A stretch of 6,746 nucleotides of DNA from Azoarcus sp. (GTDB taxonomy: Bacteria > Pseudomonadota > Gammaproteobacteria > Burkholderiales > Rhodocyclaceae), in contig JAIRWW010000259.1 of assembly GCA_031268685.1 (NCBI GenBank), forward strand, positions 1 to 6,746. The letters are read 5' to 3'. The notes below the pieces were generated by a model that was not told the origin of the DNA, ran no database searches, and saw only the letters and a list, made by a program, of their open reading frames with translations. Positions 1-6,746 of this stretch are shown here, one piece after another (position 1 is the first letter of the stretch; each line of letters starts with the position of its first letter). The translations under genes and the position numbers were made by a program.

Positions 1-966
1 ACCCTCGCCCCGGTGGCAGTGCGCCTTGGTCAGTTGCTTGGCCAGCCGGTGAAACTCATCGCCAACTGGGTAGATGGCGGTTTCGAGATCGAAGCCGGGC
101 AAGTAGTGCTGCTGGAAAACTGCCGCTGCAACATCGGCGAGAAAAAAGACGACGAAGCGCTGGCCCGGAAAATGGCGGCGCTGTGCGATGTGTACGTCAA
201 TGACGCATTCGGCACCGCGCACCGCGCCGAAGCTTCCACGCACGGCATTGCCCGTTTCGCGCCCGCTGCCTGTGCCGGCCTTTTGATGAGCGCGGAAATC
301 GACGCCCTCTCCCGCGCCCTGGGCCAACCCAGGCGTCCGCTAGTGGCCATCGTCGGTGGCGCCAAGGTTTCGAGCAAGCTCACCATCCTTCGGTCGCTGG
401 CCGAAAAGGTCGACCAACTCATCGTCGGCGGCGGCATTGCCAATACTTTTCTGCTCGCTTCGGGCAAGCGAATCGGCGAATCGCTTGCGGAACCCGATTT
501 GGTGAAAGAAGCGCACGCCGTCATGGATTTGATGCGCGCGCGCGGCGCCGAAGTCCCGCTGCCCGTCGATGTGGTGGTAGCCGATGAAGTCTCGGCGCTC
601 GCCCGCGCCAACAAAATTGCCATCGACGAAGTCGGCCCGGGCGACCGCATTCTAGACATCGGCCCCCGTAGCGCGGCCCATCTGGCGCAGATCGTCGCCA
701 ATGCCGGCACCATCGTCTGGAATGGCCCGGTCGGCGTATTCGAGTACGCACAGTTTGCGGGCGGCACCAAGATGCTGGCTTCGGCCATTGCTCACTCGCA
801 GGCATTCTCGATCGCGGGCGGCGGCGACACGCTGGCGGCCATCGCCAAATTCGACATTGCTGGCGATGTGGGCTACATTTCCACCGGCGGCGGCGCTTTC
901 CTGGAATTCCTCGAAGGCAAGACCCTGCCCGCCATAGCGGCCTTGGAAGCACGCTACGACGGCTAG
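1..966 (+). CDS. pgk: Phosphoglycerate kinase, 5'-truncated by the window edge
   Basis: Cytoplasmic glycolytic enzyme that transfers the acyl phosphate of 1,3-bisphosphoglycerate to ADP, giving 3-phosphoglycerate and ATP. The frame is open from base 1, so the first roughly 70-80 residues (including the N-terminal substrate-binding motif) lie outside. 321 residues are visible, against about 390-400 for the family. Visible landmarks are DAFGTAHR (visible residues 68-75), GGAKVSSK (119-126), GGGIANTF (143-150), WNGPVGVFE (240-248), the nucleotide-binding GGGDT (273-277) and [13 protein letters not shown] (294-306). The sequence runs smoothly to TAG at 964-966 with no frameshift. The GTG at 13 is internal and not a start. 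In many betaproteobacteria pyk or fba follows pgk; here a repeat-containing gap and a hydrolase follow. No T-rich intrinsic terminator is visible after the stop. The REP-like stem 37 nt downstream could protect the mRNA 3' end (inference). Confidence 0.97.
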   Translation, partial: TLAPVAVRLGQLLGQPVKLIANWVDGGFEIEAGQVVLLENCRCNIGEKKDDEALARKMAALCDVYVNDAFGTAHRAEASTHGIARFAPAACAGLLMSAEIDALSRALGQPRRPLVAIVGGAKVSSKLTILRSLAEKVDQLIVGGGIANTFLLASGKRIGESLAEPDLVKEAHAVMDLMRARGAEVPLPVDVVVADEVSALARANKIAIDEVGPGDRILDIGPRSAAHLAQIVANAGTIVWNGPVGVFEYAQFAGGTKMLASAIAHSQAFSIAGGGDTLAAIAKFDIAGDVGYISTGGGAFLEFLEGKTLPAIAALEARYDG

Positions 967-1002
967 GGGCAATACTGTTCAGATGCATGGCAAGAGATAC
1001 CA

Positions 1003-1067
1003 TTCGGGCTGAGCTTGCCGAAGGGCATTTCCCGTAAAATCAACAGCTTCGACAGGCTCGACCCGAA
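1003..1067. repeat. REP-like inverted repeat pair
   Basis: The left arm at 1003-1023 reads TTCGGGCTGAGCTTGCCGAAG. The right arm at 1047-1067, reverse-complemented, reads TTCGGGTCGAGCCTGTCGAAG. The arms agree at 17 of 21 positions, and two of the four differences become G-U pairs in RNA, so a long stem with a 23-nt loop can form. From memory, the TTCGGGCTGAGC...TGTCGAAG core matches short extragenic repeats that are dispersed in many proteobacterial genomes. A smaller dyad follows directly (CCGAAC 1063-1068 with GTTCGG 1078-1083). Its place just after pgk fits the usual 3'-intergenic position of REP elements. There is no U-tract, so it is not a canonical terminator. Confidence 0.6.
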
Positions 1068-1159
1068 CGCTGGCGGGGTTCGGAGTTAATCGCTCGATTG
1101 ACAACAGGAAATGAACTATATGAACAGCATTGCGGCTAAAAAAGCCCGGCACAATTCCG

Positions 1160-1224
1160 TTTGCCCTGAGCCTGCCAAATGTCATTGCCTGTGGAATCGA
1201 AGGCAAGACCCGGCTCAACCCGAA
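1160..1224. repeat. Degenerate second REP-like pair
   Basis: Bases 1160-1180 match the left arm of the upstream REP-like unit at 15 of 21 positions (TTTGCCCTGAGCCTGCCAAAT). GCTCAACCCGAA at 1213-1224 is a decayed opposite-orientation half, the reverse complement of TTCGGGTTGAGC. The spacing of this pair is close to that of the unit at 1003-1067, which suggests an old duplicated copy. The match is weak enough that chance cannot be excluded for the right arm. Confidence 0.35.
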
Positions 1225-1268
1225 CCGGCAGGATATGTTCAGAACTTCCCCAAGAAGCCGGGGGACGT

Positions 1269-2195
1269 ATGAGCCTCATAGACATTGGCCTTGGCCGCCT
1301 CAAGCTGGAAACCGTCATCCACGGCGAAGCAGGCGCGCCCGCTATTCTGCTGATCCAGGGGCTTGGCACCTCGCTGACGCGCTGGCCCGCTAGCCTGATC
1401 AAGCACCTGGTCGACGCTGGCTTTCGCGTCATCACTTTCGATAACCGCGACTCTGGCCTCTCCACCAGAATGGACGATCTCGGCTTGCCCGACATCAAGC
1501 GCCTGATGAGCATTCCGCCCTTCTCGTGGCCATTTCCGGCGGCGTTGCGCACGCTGCCGATTCCCTACACACTCGCGGACATGGCCGACGACGCGGTAGC
1601 GCTACTCGATGCCCTGCATATCGAGAAAGCGCATATCGTAGGCGCTTCGCTTGGCGGAATGATCGCGCAATTGCTTGTGGCCTATTACCCAGAACGCTGT
1701 CTTTCGCTTACTTCCATGATGTCGTCGAGCGGCAACCCCATGTTGCCGCCGCCCACCCCCACAGCGCTGCACGCCCTGTTCGCGCCGCTGCCTGCCGCGC
1801 GTGACGAGGACGCGCTCATTGAAGACTGCATATGGCGTCAAAAAGTGCTGATGAGTCCTGGCTACCCCACGCCGGACGAAGAATTGCGCGCCATGTTTAC
1901 CGCTGAATACCGGCGTGCCGGCTTTCATCCCAGAAGCGTTCTCCGGCAACTGGCCACGCTTCTCACGGCGGGCGACCGGCGGCCCTTGTTGACGACGATC
2001 CGCGTTCCCGCCATGGTCTTGCACGGTTCCGACGATCCTCTGATCAACCCTGTCTGCGGCCGCGATACCGCAGCATCCATTTCCGGTGCGGAATTTCGTG
2101 CCATTCCCGGCATGGCGCACGATTTCCCTGAAGCGCTTGGCCCAGAGTTCGCCGCGGCCATTCTGACGGCGGCCCGGCAGGTGGCAAACGGCTGA
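1269..2195 (+). CDS. Alpha/beta-fold hydrolase (esterase-like)
   Basis: Predicted soluble serine hydrolase of 308 residues; the substrate is unknown. The nucleophile elbow is GASLGG (residues 125-130, Ser127). The acid is probably Asp256 in HGSDDP and the base His284 in GMAHDF. The oxyanion region is IQGLGTS (29-35). FDNRDSGLS (57-65) is typical of the RdmC-like/methylesterase-type branch of the superfamily. A proline-rich stretch at about 156-165 opens the cap region. There is no signal peptide. The frame stays open upstream to 1179, but that part is translated from REP-like DNA and lacks family sequence, so ATG 1269 is chosen. A GGGGGA run ends 3 nt before it, which is close for a ribosome site. 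A possible weak promoter is TTGACA at 1098-1103 with TATGAA at 1119-1124 (spacer 15, suboptimal). The gene appears to stand alone, with no neighbour that suggests a pathway. Confidence 0.88.
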   Translation: MSLIDIGLGRLKLETVIHGEAGAPAILLIQGLGTSLTRWPASLIKHLVDAGFRVITFDNRDSGLSTRMDDLGLPDIKRLMSIPPFSWPFPAALRTLPIPYTLADMADDAVALLDALHIEKAHIVGASLGGMIAQLLVAYYPERCLSLTSMMSSSGNPMLPPPTPTALHALFAPLPAARDEDALIEDCIWRQKVLMSPGYPTPDEELRAMFTAEYRRAGFHPRSVLRQLATLLTAGDRRPLLTTIRVPAMVLHGSDDPLINPVCGRDTAASISGAEFRAIPGMAHDFPEALGPEFAAAILTAARQVANG

Positions 2196-2200
2196 AAGCA

Positions 2201-2270
2201 AAGCGGTTCGCCGGGGGCGGGAGCGGGCAGTACCGGCAAGCCGCCCAGCCGCCCCGGAGGATTTTCGCTT
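2201..2270 (+). terminator. GC-rich stem-loop after the hydrolase gene
   Basis: Arm 2211-2228 (CCGGGGGCGGGAGCGGGC) pairs imperfectly with arm 2243-2257 (GCCCAGCCGCCCCGG) across a 14-nt loop. AAGCG at 2201-2205 can also pair with CGCTT at 2266-2270. A short T run (2262-2265) follows the main stem by 4 nt. The position just after the hydrolase stop fits an intrinsic terminator, but the T-tract is short and offset, so efficiency is doubtful. Confidence 0.4.
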
Positions 2271-2299
2271 CTACTTCCATTCTGTGCATAATGAGCTTT

Positions 2300-2326
2300 T
2301 TGTCTTGGCGGCAGACCGGATATGAT
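2300..2326 (+). promoter_or_regulatory. Possible sigma-70 promoter of the Cys-rich gene
   Basis: TATGAT at 2321-2326 matches the -10 consensus at 5 of 6 positions. TTGTCT at 2300-2305 matches the -35 at 4 of 6, with a short 15-bp spacer. Transcription would start near 2333, leaving about 25 nt before the ATG at 2358. It is the best candidate between the upstream stem-loop and the gene, but it rests on consensus matching only. Confidence 0.25.
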
Positions 2327-2357
2327 TCGACAAGTCCGCAGAATATGACAATTAAAA

Positions 2358-2792
2358 ATGTCCGCTACAGTATGGGTGCCCTTGCTGTTGTTGCTCGGGG
2401 GAGCGGTATACGGAGCTATCGTCCATATTTGCGCCTGGGTGGAAGAAATACGATACAGAAAGCGGACTGGCGGATCCTTGTTTTACCGTCGCGGCAAAAT
2501 ACCTTTGCGCTCGAATGCCTACCGTGCCGTGGAATTGAAACTCTGCGGCGATCCTTGTGAAGCCGCGCTCATCATTGCAGGCAAGCGTCTCCTGAAGGCG
2601 GAAGCTCCCCCCCTTCCCCTCGAAGGGTGCAAGAGCAGGAAATGCAATTGCTGTTATATCCAGTACGATGACCGCCGCTTCGTGCAACGTCGCGGCGTCA
2701 CGCTTTACGGCGCGCCGAAAGGCGATACGGTGATATTGGGAGAGCGCCGCAAGCTGAAGGGTCGCCGGGCGGCGGACAAGGCCGAGAAATAA
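2358..2792 (+). CDS. Membrane-anchored cysteine-rich protein, function unknown
   Basis: 144 residues, function not known. One hydrophobic segment at residues 5-28 (VWVPLLLL...HICAWV) should anchor it in the inner membrane. The following RYRKR suggests the rest faces the cytoplasm (inference). The soluble part has C63-x3-C67, then KRLLKAEAPPLPLEGC, a cluster C91-x4-C96-x-C98-C99, then YDDRR, and ends in a basic tail. The order Cys...KRxLxxEAPxLPLxGC...CxCxY...DRR resembles, from memory, an uncharacterised family common in beta- and gammaproteobacteria. The cluster could hold a metal, but no His or Cys pattern of a named zinc or Fe-S domain is recognisable. ATG 2358 is the only sensible start because TGA at 2346-2348 closes the frame upstream. 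No clear ribosome site precedes it. A run of seven C at 2607-2613 lies inside the gene with the frame intact. Base composition is lower in GC than in the flanking housekeeping genes. Confidence 0.75.
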   Translation: MSATVWVPLLLLLGGAVYGAIVHICAWVEEIRYRKRTGGSLFYRRGKIPLRSNAYRAVELKLCGDPCEAALIIAGKRLLKAEAPPLPLEGCKSRKCNCCYIQYDDRRFVQRRGVTLYGAPKGDTVILGERRKLKGRRAADKAEK

Positions 2793-2800
2793 AGCCGAAA

Positions 2801-2822
2801 CTGCTGAAAAATTTCACAGCAG
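2801..2822. repeat. Short stem-loop after the Cys-rich gene
   Basis: CTGCTG at 2801-2806 is matched by CAGCAG at 2817-2822. An alternative pairing extends inward with GAAA and TTTC around a two-base loop. It begins 8 nt after the stop of the Cys-rich gene. No T run follows on the + strand, so it may be a 3'-end stabilising hairpin rather than an intrinsic terminator. Confidence 0.4.
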
Positions 2823-2917
2823 GAAATGACGAAAAGCATAAAAACGGGCCGAGCGTCTTGCTGAAAGAAGTGCAAAGGTGTTGCAGTGTGTGTTTCTGTT
2901 TTCTGCAATATCGGCGC

Positions 2918-2937
2918 GAAAACAGCGGGGGCGCTGT
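2918..2937 (-). terminator. Intrinsic terminator candidate for the DUF1640-like gene
   Basis: Read on the - strand, ACAGCG-CCCC-CGCTGT forms a perfect 6-bp stem with a 4-nt loop (2937 down to 2922) and runs straight into TTTC, giving four T in a row with the last stem base. It lies about 64 nt downstream of the minus-strand stop at 3001. On the + strand no T run follows the stem. The short U-tract makes it a modest terminator. Confidence 0.42.
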
Positions 2938-3000
2938 AGATTGCAAGGATTTTACCTAATATGACAATCTCGACGAGCGGAATTTTCGAACAGATTTATG

Positions 3001-3267
3001 TCAAAAGAATGATTTGAAAACTAGCGAAATTATCCCTGCTGTAGCCACGCCAATCATCCACTTCAAGACCTTGAATTCCGCCTGAAAGCGCAAATCCAGC
3101 TTTTCCACATCCACGCGCAATGCATCGACATCATGCTTGGTCGCAATTTCGGCAACGGACATGACATCCCGAAACGCATCACTGATGCCCTCAGCCTGAG
3201 ATTGCGGGAAGCCACGCTCTTGCAACTTCCGCACCAACTCTAAAGTATCGAACACAACAGCAACCAT
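3001..3267 (-). CDS. DUF1640-like small coiled-coil membrane protein
   Basis: 88 residues, biochemical role unknown. The N-terminal part FDTLELVRKLQERGFPQSQAE (6-26), then SDAFRD (29-34) and IATKHDVDAL (41-50) follow the usual order of bacterial DUF1640 (CCDC90-like) proteins. After these come a charged heptad-like helix (about 36-66), probably coiled-coil, and one C-terminal membrane segment (about 68-87) ending in KSFF. This gives a tail-anchored topology with the helix in the cytoplasm (inference). An upstream in-frame ATG at 3277-3279 would add MEAV. However, GGAGG (bases 3277-3273) lies inside that extension, 5 nt before the ATG at 3267, so 3267 is preferred. The gene stands alone and faces away from its neighbours, in the AT-richer part of the window. 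DUF1640 genes are often found scattered without conserved context. Confidence 0.8.
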   Translation of the reverse strand: MVAVVFDTLELVRKLQERGFPQSQAEGISDAFRDVMSVAEIATKHDVDALRVDVEKLDLRFQAEFKVLKWMIGVATAGIISLVFKSFF

Positions 3268-3272
3268 AACAG

Positions 3273-3277
3273 CCTCC
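3273..3277 (-). promoter_or_regulatory. Shine-Dalgarno site that fixes the DUF1640-like start
   Basis: CCTCC on the + strand is GGAGG on the - strand, 5 nt before ATG at 3267. It overlaps the upstream in-frame ATG (3279-3277), which has no ribosome site of its own. The shorter protein is therefore the likelier product. Confidence 0.65.
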
Positions 3278-3301
3278 ATGACAACACTTTAGCTAACCCT
3301 C

Positions 3302-3330
3302 TTTACAATATCCACCGCAGACGGATTCAA
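3302..3330 (-). promoter_or_regulatory. Possible sigma-70 promoter of the DUF1640-like gene
   Basis: On the - strand, TTGAAT (3330-3325) and TGTAAA (3307-3302) each match the -35 and -10 consensus at 4 of 6, with an ideal 17-bp spacer. The start would fall near 3295, about 28 nt before the chosen ATG. Support is consensus and spacing only. Confidence 0.33.
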
Positions 3331-3445
3331 ATCCTTATCGCTTGCTTGATATTACTCCAGCCAAACGCAGCACATAAATCGGAAACGGTTTGCAAAGGCG
3401 GAAGATTAACCCGCCGCATACGGCAAGCAATCCACGTAACCGCTG

Positions 3446-3461
3446 TGTGACGTGTGTCACG
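3446..3461. promoter_or_regulatory. CRP-type dyad, no obvious target
   Basis: TGTGA-CGTGTG-TCACG matches the CRP-family consensus TGTGA-N6-TCACA at 9 of 10 half-site positions. The flanks lack the A/T bias of strong CRP sites. It lies about 150 bp upstream of the candidate promoter start of the DUF1640-like gene, too far for ordinary activation, and no good + strand promoter follows at a standard distance. Confidence 0.28.
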
Positions 3462-3567
3462 AAAGACAAACCGGGCAGTTCAGCAAGTTTCATGTACTTA
3501 TGGAAAGCGAGCCAAGAGCCGCAGCGGGCAAACTAAAAACGTACTTGCCGGATTATCCGATCACGAT

Positions 3568-3604
3568 TTGCAGCTTGCGGCGGCTTGCGCATAATATGGC
3601 GCAA
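3568..3604 (+). promoter_or_regulatory. Possible orphan promoter with dyad around the -10
   Basis: CATAAT at 3590-3595 matches the -10 consensus at 5 of 6. TTGCAG at 3568-3573 is a weak -35, 16 bp upstream. The -10 lies within a perfect inverted repeat, TTGCGC 3585-3590 and GCGCAA 3599-3604, which could be an operator. Transcription would run into the palindrome at 3625-3643 and then antisense through tRNA-Leu. Confidence 0.22.
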
Positions 3605-3624
3605 CGTAACAGATTGATTTATCA

Positions 3625-3643
3625 CACATAGTGTCACTATGTG
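3625..3643. repeat. Perfect 19-bp palindrome beside tRNA-Leu
   Basis: CACATAGTG-T-CACTATGTG has two perfect 9-bp arms around one central base. As RNA it would form an 8-bp stem with a 3-nt loop. It starts 20 nt beyond the tRNA 3' end on the - strand, where no T run follows. On the + strand TTTTT occurs 8 nt after it (3652-3656), too far for a textbook terminator. It could be a dimer-binding operator or a tRNA 3'-trailer hairpin. Confidence 0.6.
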
Positions 3644-3663
3644 GTTTAGCATTTTTGCAACGT

Positions 3664-3750
3664 TGGTGCCGGGAGAGGGACTCGAACCCTCACAGTGTCA
3701 CCACCGGCGGATTTTGAGTCCGCTGCGTCTACCGATTTCGCCATCCCGGC
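3664..3750 (-). tRNA. tRNA-Leu(CAA), complete with encoded CCA
   Basis: On the - strand the gene begins GCCGGGA at 3750, pairs with TCCCGGC, and ends with discriminator A and CCA at 3664 (87 nt). The anticodon stem GCGGA/TCCGC holds the loop CTCAAAA, so the anticodon is CAA with U33 before it, reading the leucine codon UUG. A D-arm with GGTAGACGC is present. A long variable arm CGGTG-GTGA-CACTG marks a class II tRNA, and the T arm is GAGGG-TTCGAGT-CCCTC. It is divergent from queA but is not a queuosine-modified tRNA, since those have GUN anticodons. It is transcribed alone as far as the window shows. Confidence 0.98.
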
Positions 3751-3765
3751 GGATGGAAGCCGCGT

Positions 3766-3795
3766 ATTATCCCCGATCTGCGTATCCTGCGGCAA
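3766..3795 (-). promoter_or_regulatory. Promoter of tRNA-Leu
   Basis: On the - strand, TTGCCG (3795-3790, 4 of 6) and GATAAT (3771-3766, 5 of 6) are separated by 18 bp. The start would fall near 3759, about 9 nt before the mature tRNA 5' end. The stretch after the -10 is GC-rich (ACGCGGC), as is common for stable-RNA promoters under stringent control (family knowledge). The -10 overlaps TATTAT on the other strand. Confidence 0.5.
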
Positions 3796-3806
3796 GATGC
3801 TTTCCA

Positions 3807-5967
<2,161 letters not shown>

Positions 5968-5976
5968 GCGTCCCGC

Positions 5977-5993
5977 GATGCGGCTGGCGCATC
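5977..5993. terminator. Stem-loop between convergent tgt and regulator
   Basis: GATGCG (5977-5982) and CGCATC (5988-5993) form a perfect 6-bp stem with a 5-nt loop, 9 nt after the tgt stop and 22 bp from the end of the opposing gene. Neither strand has a T run after it, so any bidirectional terminator role is inferred from position alone. Confidence 0.3.
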
Positions 5994-6015
5994 CGTCCGC
6001 TTCGTCTCTGCCGCA

Positions 6016-6746
6016 TCAATCCGCCGCCTGCTGCCCCGCGCCGTTCAGCAGCCCGAACCGCTTGAGCAGAGCGCGCACCACATTGCGAGAAATGCCCAGC
6101 AAAGCGGCGGTCTTTACCTGATTGCCGTTGCAGCGGGCAAACGCCTGCCGGACGAGAATTTCTTCCATATGCGCGTAAATCGCTGGATGTCCGGTATCGA
6201 ACAAATTGCGGATGGCGGCGGGCAAGAGGCTGGTACTGCCCTTTTCGCCGCCGTTTGCGCCATGTACGCCAGCGGCAACGGCAGCGAGAATGGGCGCGGG
6301 CGGAGAATGCAAGCGCAGATCGCCGCTTTGTACAAAACCGTTTTTCGAGACGATCAGCGCGTAGTGGATGACGTTTTCCAGTTCGCGGATATTCCCCGGC
6401 CACTCGTAATCCATCAACATCTGGCGAGCCTCTGGCGAGATATCGGCCTTATCGAGCCGTAGCTTGACCCGGTACGTCTCCATGAAATGCCGCGCCAGCG
6501 GCCAGATGTCGCCCGGACGCTCCCGCAGCGACGGCAAGTCGACGATGGCCACATTGAGCCGGTAATAAAGATCGCGCCGGAAATTTCCGGCCTCAACCGC
6601 GCGGGCAAGGTCGATATTGGTGGCCGTGACCAGCCGCACGTCGATATCCAAGGGGCGGCGCGATCCGAGCCGCACGACCTGCCGCTCCTGGATGACCCGC
6701 AGCAGCTTGACCTGCATGGCGATCGGCAGATCGCCGATTTCATCCA
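6016..6746 (-). CDS. Sigma-54-dependent Fis-family transcriptional activator, N-terminal part missing
   Basis: Bacterial enhancer-binding protein that would use ATP hydrolysis to open sigma-54 promoters. The gene enters from the right edge; 242 complete C-terminal residues are visible and the frame is open at the edge. The first residues, DEIGDLP, are the Walker B region of the AAA+ domain. Then come sensor I TATN (visible 40-43), the arginine-finger region FRRDLYYRLN (55-64) with LPSLRERPGDI, and sensor II WPGNIREL (115-122). A low-complexity linker rich in Ala, Gly and Pro (about 147-170) follows. The C-terminal Fis-type helix-turn-helix (about 208-231) reads NQVKTAALLGISRNVVRALLKR. The block from NLFDTGHPAIY to SRNVVRA resembles, from memory, the SfnR-type regulators linked to sulfur-source or organosulfur use; this assignment is tentative. 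The GAFTGA loop, Walker A and any sensory domain lie outside. The target genes are not in the window. Confidence 0.95.
   Translation of the reverse strand, partial: DEIGDLPIAMQVKLLRVIQERQVVRLGSRRPLDIDVRLVTATNIDLARAVEAGNFRRDLYYRLNVAIVDLPSLRERPGDIWPLARHFMETYRVKLRLDKADISPEARQMLMDYEWPGNIRELENVIHYALIVSKNGFVQSGDLRLHSPPAPILAAVAAGVHGANGGEKGSTSLLPAAIRNLFDTGHPAIYAHMEEILVRQAFARCNGNQVKTAALLGISRNVVRALLKRFGLLNGAGQQAAD

Larger units (their letters stand above)
3280..3663. other. Gene-free AT-richer intergenic stretch
   Basis: About 384 bp between the DUF1640-like gene and tRNA-Leu. I find no open frame with a plausible ribosome site and no second RNA gene. It holds several dyads: TGTGA-N6-TCAC at 3446-3460, CGGAT-T-ATCCG at 3549-3559, TTGCGC-N8-GCGCAA at 3585-3604 and a perfect 19-bp palindrome at 3625-3643. 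That is a lot of symmetry for a stretch with no obvious promoter-gene partner on the + strand. It may be regulatory DNA, or the decayed remains of something inserted next to the tRNA. Confidence 0.5.

Noticed and set aside
30..788. Long open frame of about 250 codons on the - strand inside pgk
   Set aside because: It is antisense to a clearly conserved kinase, low-complexity in Ala/Ser/Arg, and typical of GC-rich shadow frames.
1179..1268. 30-residue N-terminal extension of the hydrolase
   Set aside because: It is encoded by REP-like DNA and lacks family sequence; ATG 1269 begins where the fold's first strand starts.
2291..2560. 89-codon + strand frame overlapping the start of the Cys-rich gene
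   Set aside because: It lacks a ribosome site and recognisable sequence, and competes with the frame that has a clear membrane segment and Cys motif.
2342..2968. 11-bp direct repeat AATATGACAAT at 2342-2352 and 2958-2968 bracketing the Cys-rich gene
   Set aside because: In a window this size about five 11-mer repeats are expected by chance for random sequence, and the flanks do not match.
3630..3701. AGTGTCAC repeated at 3630-3637 and in the tRNA variable arm at 3694-3701, suggesting attachment-site halves
   Set aside because: Only 8 bp, not at the tRNA 3' end, and with no integrase nearby; best explained by chance.
3639..3806. Possible N-terminal extension of QueA starting at 3639
   Set aside because: It would translate through the tRNA-Leu gene; the QueA family N-terminus begins at ATG 3807.

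Overview
The window looks like chromosomal DNA from a fairly GC-rich proteobacterium, most likely a betaproteobacterium. The phosphoglycerate kinase carries the betaproteobacterial-style stretches LLENCR, GEKKDD and [11 protein letters not shown]. QueA and Tgt are of the usual proteobacterial kind, and a sigma-54 activator is present. No species can be named from the sequence alone.

Layout, left to right: (1) the 3' three-quarters of pgk (glycolysis), on the + strand. (2) About 300 bp of intergenic DNA with REP-like inverted repeats built on TTCGGGCTGAGC...CGAAG. (3) A complete alpha/beta-hydrolase gene on the + strand, followed by a GC-rich stem-loop. (4) A noticeably AT-richer stretch (about 2290-3660) with two small genes: a membrane-anchored cysteine-rich protein (+) and a DUF1640-like coiled-coil membrane protein (-). 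It also has several dyad-symmetric sites and about 380 bp without a gene. (5) A complete class II tRNA-Leu(CAA) gene on the - strand. (6) A queA-tgt pair on the + strand that overlaps by 11 nt. (7) The 3' part of a sigma-54-dependent, Fis-type regulator on the - strand, convergent with tgt.

The only clear functional unit is queA-tgt. Tgt swaps guanine-34 for preQ1 in GUN-anticodon tRNAs, and QueA then converts preQ1 to epoxyqueuosine. The tRNA-Leu next to them reads UUG and is not a queuosine substrate. The other genes look like independent transcription units. Two familiar neighbourhoods are interrupted: pgk is not followed by the pyk/fba genes often seen after it in betaproteobacteria, and tgt is not followed by yajC-secDF.

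I see no convincing new multi-gene system. The items most worth a second look are the REP-like cluster, the AT-rich tract beside the tRNA with its orphan dyads, the overlapping divergent -10 boxes between the tRNA and queA, and the uncharacterised Cys-rich membrane protein.
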